The notes: generated by a model from the letters alone, not told the origin. A DNA stretch of 64,000 nt from an uncultured Oscillospiraceae bacterium (GCA_949737515.1 CATJCP010000398.1:1-64000), one strand, 5' to 3'; numbered from the stretch's first letter, positions 44,225 to 55,456 are shown. Numbers and translations are program-made.

Positions 44225-46006
44225 TCATGTAAGCTCCAGAGGGATTTGAATAATGGCGTCCATCCCGCCGTTTTCCAGCTGCTCATAGTGAAGGCCGCTG
44301 TCCCCTCCGATGAGCAGGCGAATGCGGGTGTTCACATTTCTAATGCCGATGCCGCCGCTGTCCGTAATCTCCGCGCCATTGCTGTCCAGCATTTGGTTGA
44401 GCTTTTGGGCGTCTCCTGTGGCGCCGTTGTCCTGTACATGGATCCGAAGCACCCCCCCGTCTTCCTCACAAAACAGGCGGATTTCCAGGATATCCTCCTT
44501 GCTTTGGGCATGAAACATGGCGTTTTCCACCAGGGGCTGGAGAATAATCTGGGAGACCTTAACGGAATAATACTTTTCCGGAACATCACAGATAAAGCGA
44601 AATCCTCCCTTGTAGCGAAGCTCCTGAATTTGAATATAATGGCGGAGATAGTCGATCTCCTCCCGCAAGGGCACAGTCGTCCGGGAAAAGTTGATGCTGT
44701 ACTTCAGGATGCTGATCAGGGAGGCCACCATGGTGACGATGTCGTCGTTCCCCTCCAGCAGGGCACTGCAGCTGATAGAGTCTAGGGTATTGTAGATAAA
44801 ATGGGGATTGATCTGGGCCTGCATGGACTGGAGCTGGGCGCTGCGCAGCTTCTCCCCCTCCTCCACAGCCTCCTCCATCAGCCGCTGGATCCATTCCAGC
44901 ATCCGGTTGTAGCTGCTGTACAGCACCTCGATTTCATCGTGGGAGGCAGGATTGGGGACAGGAAGGGGAAGGCTTCTGTTATACTGCACCTGGGACATGG
45001 TGTTGGAAAGCCGGATAACCGGCTCCACCAGCTGCCGGGAGAGGAGCAGGGAGAGGAACAGTGCCAAGAACAGGAACAGCAGCAGGATGGCGATGGTGGC
45101 CGGCAGAGGTGTGCTCACATATCTCCAAATATCGGAAAAGGGCATCAGCAGGACTGCCTCCCAGTCCCGCTGGAAGGAAACGGAGCTGGCCATATATTTT
45201 TTCCCCTGGATCGTAATCTCCACCACCTGCCCCGAGACAGGAAGGGATTTAAGAGCCTGAACTGTCCCGGCATCCCCCTCCCGGGGAAACAGGGAGCTGT
45301 CAGTAGAAATAAAAATATCGTCTTCAAACTTAAAAAGCGCAACAGACCCCTCGGTGATCCGAGCGTTTTCCAGTATCTTTGTCAGGACGCTTTTGGGGAC
45401 AGTGTACAGCACCACACCAACATTATCGTTATAAAAAGGATCGGCAATCTGCGTACTGCGCAGCTGGTGGGAAAAGAATGCGTTTTGAGGGCTCTCCTCA
45501 TCCCAAAAGGCGTAGATATGGCTCATACGGTTGATGGTTTTGATATACCACTCCTCGTCCTGGACGTCCATAACACTGTAAAGCCGCTGCTTGGTCAGGG
45601 GATAGGTGAAGTTGCCCCGGAAGGTATAGGAAAAAGGGAACTGGGAGTCCAGAAGCAAAAAGGCGTTGGCATTCTGCATCAGCGGCGTGGAAAGGCTTCC
45701 GGTATTGACACTGAAAGCCCGCTTCACCATCTCCTGCTGAATATAGCTCGGATACTCCATCTTGTTTACCAGCGCTTGGGCGAGGCTGCCGTTGGAGCAC
45801 AGAAAGTAAGCGTTCTGTTTGATGTTCAGGATGAGGTTGCTCATGCTCTCAGCCATGCTCGCCGTGGTGCGGGTCTGGTCGGTTTTCAGCCGCTGCCTCA
45901 TGGTGCTCAGCAGATAATGGAAAAAGAAGACGGAAAACACCAGGATGATCAATATCATGCTGAGAGAGATAAAGCAAAAGGTCCGCTTGCGTATGCTGTT
46001 TTTCAA
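44225..46006 (-). CDS. YesM-type sensor histidine kinase
   Basis: LRSAQLQSMQAQINPHFIYNTLDSISC His_kinase motif; GGIGIRNVNTRIRLLIG ATPase. Confidence 0.93.
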   Translation of the reverse strand: MKNSIRKRTFCFISLSMILIILVFSVFFFHYLLSTMRQRLKTDQTRTTASMAESMSNLILNIKQNAYFLCSNGSLAQALVNKMEYPSYIQQEMVKRAFSVNTGSLSTPLMQNANAFLLLDSQFPFSYTFRGNFTYPLTKQRLYSVMDVQDEEWYIKTINRMSHIYAFWDEESPQNAFFSHQLRSTQIADPFYNDNVGVVLYTVPKSVLTKILENARITEGSVALFKFEDDIFISTDSSLFPREGDAGTVQALKSLPVSGQVVEITIQGKKYMASSVSFQRDWEAVLLMPFSDIWRYVSTPLPATIAILLLFLFLALFLSLLLSRQLVEPVIRLSNTMSQVQYNRSLPLPVPNPASHDEIEVLYSSYNRMLEWIQRLMEEAVEEGEKLRSAQLQSMQAQINPHFIYNTLDSISCSALLEGNDDIVTMVASLISILKYSINFSRTTVPLREEIDYLRHYIQIQELRYKGGFRFICDVPEKYYSVKVSQIILQPLVENAMFHAQSKEDILEIRLFCEEDGGVLRIHVQDNGATGDAQKLNQMLDSNGAEITDSGGIGIRNVNTRIRLLIGGDSGLHYEQLENGGMDAIIQIPLELT

Positions 46007-46084
46007 GGTAATCCCCCCTTTTCGGCGTAAGAAAACGGCCGCCGGCTGCGAACCGCAGAGCGCCTTGGAACGGCGAAACAGCCG

Positions 46085-47149
46085 TTACCCCTCTTTCTCC
46101 TGCCGTGTCAGCATCATGGTCCGGTATTGGGACGGGGAAACCCCCACCGAGTTGTTAAACAGCCTGGAAAAATAGTCCGGCGTCATATACCCCACCCGCT
46201 TGCTCACGTTGGTGACGGAAATAGAGCCATCCATCAGCAGCTCCTTGGCATGCTTCAGACGGACCTCATGGATACTGGTGATAATGTTTTTTCCCTGATG
46301 CTGTTTGTACAGCGCCCCGGTGTAAACGGGGGAAAGATGAAGCCAGTCCGAAATAGTCGCCACAGAAAGGTCAAAGTCCGCATAATTTTTCTCGATATAA
46401 TCGTCAATCTGCTCCACATAATGGACTGTCTGGGGGGCGCCCTTGGCGCAGAAGGCTGTACAGCGCTCACACTGCTCTTTGATAAAGGAGATGATGTTGG
46501 CCACATTTTTCAGCTTGGCATAAGAGGCCATTGCAGCGCTCTGCATCTGTTTAATCTCCATTTTCTGGAAGGTTATGGCGTGGGCCTGTTCGAACAGCTC
46601 CTGGAGGAACAGCATCCCAAAGTGCTTTAAATCCTCAATAAAAATCTGGTGCAGCGCCATATATTCAAAGGCTTCTCCTCCGGACTGGGCGCTGCCGTTT
46701 TCCAACATCTCGTGCACCAGCCTCTGGATGCCGGCGTGGTCTGAACGCAATGAGGTATAGTAACGCTTTTTCTGAAGCTCGTCCATCGTCTGGCGGATCT
46801 TTTCACAGATCTCCGTCAGCCGTTCCCGGGTGATGGGCTTTAAAATATAATCCTGCACCCCCAGCTTCAGGGCGTTCTGGACAAACTCAAAGTCGCTGTA
46901 CTCGCTTAACATGATGATACTCACATCCACCATGGAGCTCCTGAGCTTCTCTACCAGCTCCAGGCCATTGAGAACAGGCATTTTGACGTCGCTGATAATC
47001 AAATCCGGCGTCTCCTCCAGCGCAAGCTTCAGCGCAGCAGCTCCGTCTCCGGCCTCCAATACCTGTGAAAAGCCTAAGTCCTGCCAGGGCAGCATCTGGA
47101 TGATACATTTTCTGACGAATGCATCGTCGTCTGCAATCAATGCCTTCAT
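46085..47149 (-). CDS. YesN-type response regulator with AraC HTH
   Basis: KALIADDDAFVRKCIIQML receiver; VSKRVGYMTPDYFSRLFNNSVGVSPSQYR. Confidence 0.93.
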   Translation of the reverse strand: MKALIADDDAFVRKCIIQMLPWQDLGFSQVLEAGDGAAALKLALEETPDLIISDVKMPVLNGLELVEKLRSSMVDVSIIMLSEYSDFEFVQNALKLGVQDYILKPITRERLTEICEKIRQTMDELQKKRYYTSLRSDHAGIQRLVHEMLENGSAQSGGEAFEYMALHQIFIEDLKHFGMLFLQELFEQAHAITFQKMEIKQMQSAAMASYAKLKNVANIISFIKEQCERCTAFCAKGAPQTVHYVEQIDDYIEKNYADFDLSVATISDWLHLSPVYTGALYKQHQGKNIITSIHEVRLKHAKELLMDGSISVTNVSKRVGYMTPDYFSRLFNNSVGVSPSQYRTMMLTRQEKEG

Positions 47150-47424
47150 ACCCTGTCCTCCTTATAAAACGATTCATGTCTCTATTTTCATTATAACCTT
47201 TGCAGCCAAATTGTCAAAGAAAAACCTCTTCCGAATTCCCTGAAAAACCCCCTAAAAACCCAATTCCCTTTTTTTCTTGGCATTTCATTATTTTTTGTGG
47301 CAGATTCACAGGATAGGGGCAGTTGAATCTTGAAGTTGAAAAAGATATAATAGCAATGTAGATAAAAAATTACTGATATTCAACATTTTTTATTTCAAAT
47401 CACCTATTTAAAGGAGGTGTTTTC

Positions 47425-49368
47425 ATGTATTCCATGCTTCGGGAGGGGGAAAGCTTACGCCCAACCGCCCGCACCCTTTGGGAGATCCAGGAGATTGCCG
47501 GGAAGCCGCCGGTGGAAACCGCCACCAACCTGTATGCCGATATCCAGCGGCAGGCCTCTGAGGCGTTGCAAAGGGGAAGTCGGCGGCGGTCTGCCGTCAC
47601 TGGCCCTGAAAGCCTCCGCCGCTATCAGCAGCAGGCAAAAAAGGATTTTCTGGACTGCATTGGCGGGATCCCCCCATCGGGCAAGGCGGTCCTCGCCCGT
47701 GTTGCCGGGTGCAAAAGCTGCCGCGGATTTACCCTGGAAAAAATACTGCTGCCTGTGGGAGAGGGCTCCCTCGCTTCGGCGAACCTGTATCTTCCGGACA
47801 ATCGGGAGACCCCCTGTCCCGCTGTCCTGGTGGTTGTAGGGCACACCGACCAGGGAAAGGCCGATCCGGAGTACCAGTATCTGGCTCAGGCCCTGGTCCA
47901 CGGAGGATTTGCCGTATTGGTCCTCGATCCCTTGGGAGAGGGGGAACGGTTTGAGCACTACGAAGCGGAAATCGACTTTCAGCCCATCCAGGGCTGCTCC
48001 GGGGAACACGATCTTCTGGACTGGAAGTGCAAACTGATGGGATTTAGCCTGGCAAGGTATTTTATACGGGACGGCCTGACCGCCTTGGATTACCTGGCCT
48101 CCCGCCCGGAGGTGGACCCCAAGCGCATTGCCCTCACCGGCCACTCCGGCGGGGGGACTCAGACCTGTATGCTGATGCTGGCCGCTGGAGAGCGGTTTGC
48201 CTGCGCCGCCCCATGCGCTTATGTCACCGATACCCAGGCCATGATAGAGTGCGGCGTGGACCCGGACAACGAGATGATCTGGCCGGGAAGCCTGGCCAAG
48301 GGGCTTGATTACATCGACTTTCTGGCGGGAATGGCCCCAAAGCCCATTCTCCTTTTGACAGTACAGCATGACTTCTTCCCCAGGGAGGGGACGCTGCGCA
48401 CCCTGGAAAGGGCCCGCAGGCTGTGGGAACAAATCGAAGGCGCAGCGCTGCCCGAAATGGTCACAGCGGAATCCCAACATTCGTATACGCAAACGCTTGC
48501 CCAGGCAGCAGCGGACTTTTTCAGCCGTCAGCTGATGGGAAAGCCCATAGATCTTTCCGGCTTCTCCTTTGTGCCTTTGCCGGACAAAGAGCTGTGGTGC
48601 AGTCCCCATGGAATGCTGCTGAGGGACTATCCAAAGACGCGCACCCTGCATCAGGAGCTGACGGACTGCCTGGAGAAACAAAAAATGGAACGGGAAACCC
48701 GCTCACCCCAGGAGATCCGGGAGCCGCTGGCCAAAGCGCTTCACTTGGAACGGATTTCCTCTTCCCCGGAAGTACGGGTTTACGCCGAAGGCGTCTGCGG
48801 CCATTACGCCTATCGGTGCCTTGTCTGGAGACCCCAGGAGGGGTACTGGAATAACGGCGTGCTGCTGCGGGATATGCGCAGCGGAGACAGTATTCTCCCC
48901 ACCGTTGTCGCGCTATGGCCGGAAGGGTTGTCCCGGCTGGCGGAGCATTCCAACTGGATACACCGCACCATCCGCCAGGGCAGGCAGCTTTTCATTATGG
49001 ATGTAACAGCGTCAGGATCGCTGCTTCCTGCAAAGTTGGGCAGCTCCATGTACATCGGCTGGGGAACCATGTTTAAGCTAAATGCTTATCTGATACAGCT
49101 GGGGGATTCCCTCTTTGCCCTGCGGACCCGGCAGGCTGCCGCAGCGGTCAGGATGCTTGGGAATTGGACGGTAAGCGCAAAGGAGAGCCTCCGCTTTTAT
49201 GCGGAAGGGGAATTCTCCCGGTACGCCAGAGCCGCATCCCTGTTAACCGGTATTCCCGCTGATACAGACGATTGCTTCCAGCCCTATGAGGAGATTGTCC
49301 GGGAACGGTATCACGACCAAACCCATACCCATGAATGGATTTTCCCCGGCGCATTGCAATATGAATGA
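47425..49368 (+). CDS. Alpha/beta hydrolase, acetyl-xylan-esterase/dienelactone-hydrolase-like
   Basis: IALTGHSGGGTQTCMLMLA GxSxG; AAGGAGGTG upstream of ATG. Confidence 0.8.
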   Translation: MYSMLREGESLRPTARTLWEIQEIAGKPPVETATNLYADIQRQASEALQRGSRRRSAVTGPESLRRYQQQAKKDFLDCIGGIPPSGKAVLARVAGCKSCRGFTLEKILLPVGEGSLASANLYLPDNRETPCPAVLVVVGHTDQGKADPEYQYLAQALVHGGFAVLVLDPLGEGERFEHYEAEIDFQPIQGCSGEHDLLDWKCKLMGFSLARYFIRDGLTALDYLASRPEVDPKRIALTGHSGGGTQTCMLMLAAGERFACAAPCAYVTDTQAMIECGVDPDNEMIWPGSLAKGLDYIDFLAGMAPKPILLLTVQHDFFPREGTLRTLERARRLWEQIEGAALPEMVTAESQHSYTQTLAQAAADFFSRQLMGKPIDLSGFSFVPLPDKELWCSPHGMLLRDYPKTRTLHQELTDCLEKQKMERETRSPQEIREPLAKALHLERISSSPEVRVYAEGVCGHYAYRCLVWRPQEGYWNNGVLLRDMRSGDSILPTVVALWPEGLSRLAEHSNWIHRTIRQGRQLFIMDVTASGSLLPAKLGSSMYIGWGTMFKLNAYLIQLGDSLFALRTRQAAAAVRMLGNWTVSAKESLRFYAEGEFSRYARAASLLTGIPADTDDCFQPYEEIVRERYHDQTHTHEWIFPGALQYE

Positions 49369-49415
49369 AAAGAATAAAATGACGAAATGAAAACAGAAAA
49401 TGGAGGCAAAAAACA

Positions 49416-50756
49416 ATGAAACTGAAGATCACCATGATCGGCGGCGGTTCCTACTCCTGGACCTACGGACTGTACAGCACCTTCCTAGACAACGCCTTTT
49501 TTGACAGGGAGACAGAGCTCTGCCTTTACGATATCAACGAAACTGCTCTGAACCATGTCTACGATTTCTGCAAATATTACAATGACAGATACCCTGAGAA
49601 GGCCATCACCCTGTCCAAAACCCTAAATGAGGACGAGGCCCTGGAGGGCTCTGATTACGTGGTCATCGCCATCTCCCATGGGGGACTGGAGGCGGAGCTG
49701 GAGGATCACCGGATCACCCGGCGGCATGGCTTCTACAACGTAAAGGGCAGCGAATCCGGCATTGCCGGGGCCAGCCGCACCATCCGCCATGTGCCGGAGT
49801 TTATCCGCATTGCCCGCAAAATGAAAAGGCTCTGCCCCGGCGCGACGGTTTTAAATGTGACCAATCCTTTGACAGCACTGACCCGCTGCGTCCAGAAATA
49901 CGCAGATGTCCACGCAGTGGGCTTCTGCCACGGCATCCGGAACCATTTGGAGATCCTGCTCCCCTATTTTGGGGCAAAGGGCTTTGACGAGGTGAGCTTC
50001 TCTGTTTCCGGCGTGGACCACTGTTCCTTCCTCACCGACGTCCGCTTCCACGGCCAGGACGCCCTGAAGATCATGCGGGATAAAGGGATGATTGAAGCGG
50101 CGTGGGCCGGCAAGAGCAACATCACCTACGACGACCCCTTTGCGGGGCGGGAAAACCAGCGGATCCGCTTTATCCTCTGGGATATGCTGGGGGTCATGCC
50201 TGGCCTAAGCGACGAGCACTGCGCCGAATTCTACTACCAGACCTCCGGGACACAGGAAAACCGGGACCGGTTCGGGATGCACTACGACCGGATTGAGGAC
50301 CGCACCACCTCCGTAAATCGCCTGCGTGACGCCATTGTTGTTCCCCTGGAAACCGGGAACATGCCCGCCCTGCGGATCAGTGACGAACGGCCGGACCGGG
50401 TCATTGAGGCCCTGGAGGGCGGACGGGAATTCTACGATGTAGTCAACTACCGGAACTTTGGCCAGGTACGGGAGCTCCCGCTGGACACCGTAGTGGAGAC
50501 CTTTGTCACATTCGACGCAACCGGCGCCCACCCCGCTGTCGCCAATCCCCTGCCCAAGGCCGCCCAAGCCATCGTCACCCCTACCGCCCTGCGGGAGGAA
50601 CTGTTTATGGAAGCCGCCGTGGAATGGGACGCTGGCAAGCTCACCAGCGCCTTGTGTATCGATCCCCTGGTCCAGGATTTCACCCGCATCCGGGATGTGG
50701 TAAAGGACCTGATGGATTACAACGCCCAATGGCTGCCCAAGGACAAGGATATGTAA
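49416..50756 (+). CDS. Glycoside hydrolase family 4 (NAD/metal-dependent)
   Basis: LKITMIGGGSYSWTYGL; VLNVTNPLTALTRCVQKY; VGFCHG; SVSGVDHCSFL. Confidence 0.9.
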   Translation: MKLKITMIGGGSYSWTYGLYSTFLDNAFFDRETELCLYDINETALNHVYDFCKYYNDRYPEKAITLSKTLNEDEALEGSDYVVIAISHGGLEAELEDHRITRRHGFYNVKGSESGIAGASRTIRHVPEFIRIARKMKRLCPGATVLNVTNPLTALTRCVQKYADVHAVGFCHGIRNHLEILLPYFGAKGFDEVSFSVSGVDHCSFLTDVRFHGQDALKIMRDKGMIEAAWAGKSNITYDDPFAGRENQRIRFILWDMLGVMPGLSDEHCAEFYYQTSGTQENRDRFGMHYDRIEDRTTSVNRLRDAIVVPLETGNMPALRISDERPDRVIEALEGGREFYDVVNYRNFGQVRELPLDTVVETFVTFDATGAHPAVANPLPKAAQAIVTPTALREELFMEAAVEWDAGKLTSALCIDPLVQDFTRIRDVVKDLMDYNAQWLPKDKDM

Positions 50757-50814
50757 GATGGAGGCCCCCTGGCCGCCAGGGGATCAAGCTAAACGACTGT
50801 AACAGGAGGACAAC

Positions 50815-52014
50815 ATGATCACGAAAATCAGCGGCGGAAAGGTCATCCTTGAGGACCAGATCCGGGAGGACCTAAACATATACTTTGAGAACGGGACCAT
50901 TACAGCCGTCACCAGCGCCTCCCTGCCCTTTGACAGGGAAGCCAGGGCAAGGGGACGGTATGTTTCCCCCGGTTTTATCGATATCCATTCCCATGGAGGG
51001 GGCGGCGCGGATTTTCTGGACGGGACCGTGGAGGCCTTTTTACAAGCCTCCGCCCTCCATGCCCGCTATGGCACAACAACCATTGTTCCCACCGCCACCT
51101 CCGGCGAGCTGTCGGAGATCCTCGCCATGGAACAGGCCTATGAGCAGGCTGTTTCTCAAAATGACCGGGGAGCTGATATGCCCGGCCTGCATCTGGAAGG
51201 CCCCTACTTCGCCATGGGACAGCGGGGAGCTCAGGATCCCAAGCACCTGCGGAACCCGGAGCCCGCCGAGTATATCCGGATTTTGGACCTTTGCAGCCAT
51301 ATTTTAAGATGGAGTGCCGCCCCGGAGCTCCCTGGGGCCCTGGAACTGGGGCGGGAGCTGCGGCGGCGGGGCATCCTGGCGGCCATCGGGCACAGCGACG
51401 CCGGCTATGATGAGGTAGAGGCTGCGTGGGAAGCCGGCTACACCCATGTGACCCACCTGTATTCCGGCATGAGCTCTCTCCATCGGAAAAACGCCTACCG
51501 CTATGTGGGGGTGCTGGAATCCGCCTATCTGATCGACGGTATGACGGTGGAGATCATCGCGGACGGCAAGCACCTGCCCGCCGAGCTGTTAAAGTTCGTC
51601 TATAAATTTAAGGGTCCAGACCGCACCGCCCTCATCACCGACTCCATGCGGGGCGCGGGAATGCCCGACGGCCCCTCTGTGCTGGGGCACCGGGAAAAGG
51701 GGCTGCCTGTGGTGATTGAAGAGGGGGTGGCAAAACTACCGGACCGCACCAGCTTTGCGGGAAGTGTGGCCACCGCCGACCTACTGGTCCGCAACATGGT
51801 GCAGATGTCGCAGATCCCCCTGACCGACGCCGTAAAAATGGCCGCCACTACCCCTGCCCGCATCATGGGCTTCCAGGACCGGGGAAAAATCGAACAGGGT
51901 CTGCGTGCTGATCTGACCTTGTTCGACGACAACATCCAGGTTTCCCAGGTGATCGTAGGCGGACGCACTGTCTATGACAAGGCGGAGGAACCGCAGAAAG
52001 GACAGGTATCCTGA
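50815..52014 (+). CDS. nagA: N-acetylglucosamine-6-phosphate deacetylase
   Basis: YVSPGFIDIHSHGGGGADFLDG; GLHLEGPYF; HVTHLYSGMSSLH; LITDSMRGAGMPDG. Confidence 0.92.
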   Translation: MITKISGGKVILEDQIREDLNIYFENGTITAVTSASLPFDREARARGRYVSPGFIDIHSHGGGGADFLDGTVEAFLQASALHARYGTTTIVPTATSGELSEILAMEQAYEQAVSQNDRGADMPGLHLEGPYFAMGQRGAQDPKHLRNPEPAEYIRILDLCSHILRWSAAPELPGALELGRELRRRGILAAIGHSDAGYDEVEAAWEAGYTHVTHLYSGMSSLHRKNAYRYVGVLESAYLIDGMTVEIIADGKHLPAELLKFVYKFKGPDRTALITDSMRGAGMPDGPSVLGHREKGLPVVIEEGVAKLPDRTSFAGSVATADLLVRNMVQMSQIPLTDAVKMAATTPARIMGFQDRGKIEQGLRADLTLFDDNIQVSQVIVGGRTVYDKAEEPQKGQVS

Positions 52015-53366
52015 TGAACAGATTATCCGCCGGGTTTTCCCGGGTAAACGTCACCCCTGCCCTGGGCACTCCCCTGGGGGGCTATTATAAGGTCCGCCTA
52101 GCGGACGGGGTAAAGGACGAGCTGGAGGCCAACGCCCTCGCCCTTTCCCACGGGGAAGCCAAAATACTGCTGATCAGCGTGGACCACCTTGGGTTGAAAC
52201 AGGTCTATCAGGATCCCATCCGCAGGTATATCTCGGAACGAACCGCCGTCCCGGAGGAGGGGATCTTCATCGCCTGCACCCATACCCACACTGGCCCCAA
52301 GCTGGACGGCGGCATTGTCCCCGACGCCCAGGAGGCCTACTTTCACTTCCTGAAAAGCCGTCTGGCCGACGCCGCCTCCATGGCCCTGGAAGACCTGAAG
52401 CCCGCCAAAATGGGCTGGGCCGTGGGACAGGCCCCTGGAATCGCCTTTATCCGGCGGTTTCTCATGAAGGATGGGACGGTCTGCACCAACCCCAGGCCGG
52501 AAAACCCCGATATCCTCGGCCCAGTGGGAACCGTGGACGAGAGCGTTTCGCTGCTGAGATTTGATCGGGAAAACGCACCAGCGATCGCCCTGGTCCATTT
52601 CGGATGTCACCCGGATACAGTGGGCGGCTGCAAAGTTTCCGCCGACTGGCCGGGATTTGCCCGCAGAATTCTGGAAAGGTCCTTGGACAACGTCCGCTGC
52701 ATTTTCTTTAACGGCGTCCAGGGGGATATCAACCATCTCAATCCCTTCCACGGCCCGGGATACCTCAACGGCCTGGCCATGGACTTTGACGATGTTCTCC
52801 GGGGATATGAACACACCGAACACATGGGACGCGCTGTGGCAGGGACTGTGATGCAGGTCTATTCCAAGGTAAGATATTCAGAGGTACGCTCCATTCACGC
52901 CGCACAAAGGGTCATCCGCCATCCCTCCAACCGCCCGGCCCCGGAGGAGCTTCCCCTGGCGCGGCTTTACAACCAGCTGCACCAGCAGCACCGGGACGGC
53001 GAAATCCCTTATGAGGGAATGGCTCTCACCACCGCCGTAGCGGAGGCGGAACGGATGCTGGAGCTGGAACACGGTCCGGACAGCTTTGATCTGCGGGTAT
53101 CGGCAATCTCCATTGGGGAGGCCGCTCTAGTGGGAATCCCCGGAGAACCCTTCTCCGAGATTGGGCGGACGCTGAAGGCCGCTCCGGGCTGGCCGCTGGT
53201 CCTCCCCTGCTGCTGCGCCAACGGCTACGAGGGGTATTTCCCACCCATAGACGCCTTTGGCAACGGCAGCTATGAAACCCGCAGCTCCATCTTTAAACCA
53301 GGGGTAGCGGAAGCCATTTCAGAGGCGGGGCTGTCCCTGCTGGAAAAAATGAAACACCATGGATAG
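52014..53366 (+). CDS. Neutral/alkaline ceramidase N-terminal-like hydrolase
   Basis: AGFSRVNVTPALGTPLGGYY; IFIACTHTHTGPKLDGG; FFNGVQGDINHLNP. Confidence 0.85.
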   Translation: MNRLSAGFSRVNVTPALGTPLGGYYKVRLADGVKDELEANALALSHGEAKILLISVDHLGLKQVYQDPIRRYISERTAVPEEGIFIACTHTHTGPKLDGGIVPDAQEAYFHFLKSRLADAASMALEDLKPAKMGWAVGQAPGIAFIRRFLMKDGTVCTNPRPENPDILGPVGTVDESVSLLRFDRENAPAIALVHFGCHPDTVGGCKVSADWPGFARRILERSLDNVRCIFFNGVQGDINHLNPFHGPGYLNGLAMDFDDVLRGYEHTEHMGRAVAGTVMQVYSKVRYSEVRSIHAAQRVIRHPSNRPAPEELPLARLYNQLHQQHRDGEIPYEGMALTTAVAEAERMLELEHGPDSFDLRVSAISIGEAALVGIPGEPFSEIGRTLKAAPGWPLVLPCCCANGYEGYFPPIDAFGNGSYETRSSIFKPGVAEAISEAGLSLLEKMKHHG

Positions 53367-53381
53367 GAGGATATCAGCTCT

Positions 53382-54398
53382 ATGTGGAATGAAGCAGAAT
53401 TGGATGAGGCCCTATCTGTCCCCAGTAAGGCCCTGATAGAAGATATGGGGAGGCTGGAAGGCGACATTATGATCTTAGGGGCAGGGGGCAAAGTCGGGCC
53501 CACCCTGTCGGTCATGGCAAAACGGGCGGTGGAGCAAAGCGGAAAATCCCGCAGGGTAATCGCGGTTTCCCGCTTTACTGACCCCTTTGTGGTAGACCTG
53601 CTGAAAAAAGAACAGGTGGAGACCATCTCCGCCGATCTGACCAACCCGGAACAGGTGGCAAGGCTCCCCAAGGTAAAGAACATCATTTTTATGGCTGGGC
53701 GCAAATTCGGCACCTCGGGGAGCGCCTGCGAGACCTGGGAGATGAATGTGGCGGTCCCTGCCCTGGCCACCCGCCACTTTGGGGACGCCAGCTATGTGGT
53801 CTTTTCCACCAGCAACGTCTACCCCTTTGTCAAGCCGGAAAGCGGCGGCAACGACGAGTCTGTGGAGCCCTCTCCCATTGGAGAGTACGCCATCAGCTGC
53901 CTGGGGCGGGAGCGGATGTTTGAGTACGCCGCCCGTCATTACGGCGCGAGAGTGGTGAACTTCCGGCTGAGCTATGCCATTGACCTGCGGTACGGCATAC
54001 TGTTCGACCTGTGCCAGTGGATTCTCAAAGGCCAGCCCGTCCCCCTAGGGGTTCCTGCCTTCAACTGCGTGTGGCAGCGGTATGTCAACGAGGTGGCCCT
54101 CCGTTCCCTGCACCTGGCCAGTGAAAAGGTGGAAAACCTCAACGTAACCGGGCCGGAGCTGGTGAGCGTCCGCCAGGCAGCTACCCGTTTGGCCTCCATG
54201 CTGAACAGGGAGGTGTCCTTTGCCGGGACCGAAGGGGAGCGGGGGATCCTGTGCAATGCGCAAAAGTGCGTCAGGCTCTTCGGCTATCCAGATATGGGCG
54301 TTTCGGAGATGATGGAGCGCCAGGTGCAGTGGATTTTGGAAGGCGGGCGGCAGCTTGGCAAGCCCACCCATTTTGAAGAACAGAAAGGAAAATTCTGA
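53382..54398 (+). CDS. NAD-dependent epimerase/dehydratase (extended SDR)
   Basis: IMILGAGGKVGPTLSVMAKRA; NIIFMAGRKFG; VVFSTSNVYPF. Confidence 0.9.
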   Translation: MWNEAELDEALSVPSKALIEDMGRLEGDIMILGAGGKVGPTLSVMAKRAVEQSGKSRRVIAVSRFTDPFVVDLLKKEQVETISADLTNPEQVARLPKVKNIIFMAGRKFGTSGSACETWEMNVAVPALATRHFGDASYVVFSTSNVYPFVKPESGGNDESVEPSPIGEYAISCLGRERMFEYAARHYGARVVNFRLSYAIDLRYGILFDLCQWILKGQPVPLGVPAFNCVWQRYVNEVALRSLHLASEKVENLNVTGPELVSVRQAATRLASMLNREVSFAGTEGERGILCNAQKCVRLFGYPDMGVSEMMERQVQWILEGGRQLGKPTHFEEQKGKF

Positions 54399-55456
54399 TG
54401 GATAACAGAGGGAGAGAAATACTGATGGCCGGGGCGTTCCTGCCCGCCATGCCCCTGGTATTGGACGAAAACCGCCAGTTTGACGAGGCCGGCCAGCGCA
54501 GATTGATCCGCTACTACCTGGAAAGCGGCGCAGACGGCATTGCCGTAGGGGTGCATACCACCCAGTTTGCCATCCGGGACCCAAAGGTCAACCTGTTTGA
54601 GCGGGTGCTTTCGGTTTCCATTTCTGAAATGCGGGCTTACAGCAGCCGTGCCAACCGGGAGATTCTGGCGGTGGCCGGGGTCTGCGGTGAAACGCCTCAG
54701 GCGGTTGCCGAGGCAAAGCTGGCCGCAAAGTACGGCTACGACGCCTTCCTGCTCAGCCCCGGCGGGCTGGCCCATCTCAGCGAAACCCAATTGGTGGAGC
54801 GGACCCGGCAGGTGGCGGAGGTGGGAGATGTGATCGGCTTCTACCTCCAGACCGCTGTGGGCGGACGGGTTTTCTCCTACGACTACTGGCGGCAGGTCTG
54901 CGAAATCGATGGGGTCAAGGCCATCAAATGCGCCGCCTTTAACCGCTACCTTACCATAGATGTGGCAAGGGCCATCGCCTTTGCCAACCACAAGATCGCC
55001 CTGTACACCGGCAACGACGACAACATTATCGCCGACCTTCTGACGGAATACGCCTTCCAAGACGGCGAAGGGCTGCGCACTGTCCGCACCTGCGGCGGCC
55101 TTCTGGGCCACTGGTCCGCCTGGACCCACACTGCAGTGGAGATGTTCCGCGGACTCAAGGCCATCCAGCCGGGCGAACCCATCTGTCCCCGGTGGATGAC
55201 CCTGGCTGCCCAGGTCACTGACGCAAACAGCGCTTTCTTTGATACAGCCAACAACTTTGCGGGGTGTATTGCCGGAATGCATGAGGTCCTCCGGAGGCAG
55301 GGCCTGCTCAAGGGCGTCTGGTGCCTGGACCCAGAGGAGGGGCTTTCCAAGGGCCAGGCGGAGGAGATCGACCGGGTCTACCGGATGTACCCTGAGCTCA
55401 ACGACGACGCCTTTGTGGCAATGTTCCTGGAAAAAGACCGGCAGATGCGGTCTTAA
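54398..55456 (+). CDS. Dihydrodipicolinate synthase/N-acetylneuraminate lyase family protein
   Basis: RRLIRYYLESGADGIAVGVHTTQ; GFYLQTAVGG; VKAIKCAAFNRY (candidate Schiff-base Lys). Confidence 0.85.
   Translation: MDNRGREILMAGAFLPAMPLVLDENRQFDEAGQRRLIRYYLESGADGIAVGVHTTQFAIRDPKVNLFERVLSVSISEMRAYSSRANREILAVAGVCGETPQAVAEAKLAAKYGYDAFLLSPGGLAHLSETQLVERTRQVAEVGDVIGFYLQTAVGGRVFSYDYWRQVCEIDGVKAIKCAAFNRYLTIDVARAIAFANHKIALYTGNDDNIIADLLTEYAFQDGEGLRTVRTCGGLLGHWSAWTHTAVEMFRGLKAIQPGEPICPRWMTLAAQVTDANSAFFDTANNFAGCIAGMHEVLRRQGLLKGVWCLDPEEGLSKGQAEEIDRVYRMYPELNDDAFVAMFLEKDRQMRS

Noticed and set aside
47455-48681. 408-aa minus-strand ORF antisense to the esterase gene
   Set aside because: The plus-strand esterase has a GxSxG motif and a strong SD; the antisense ORF looks spurious.
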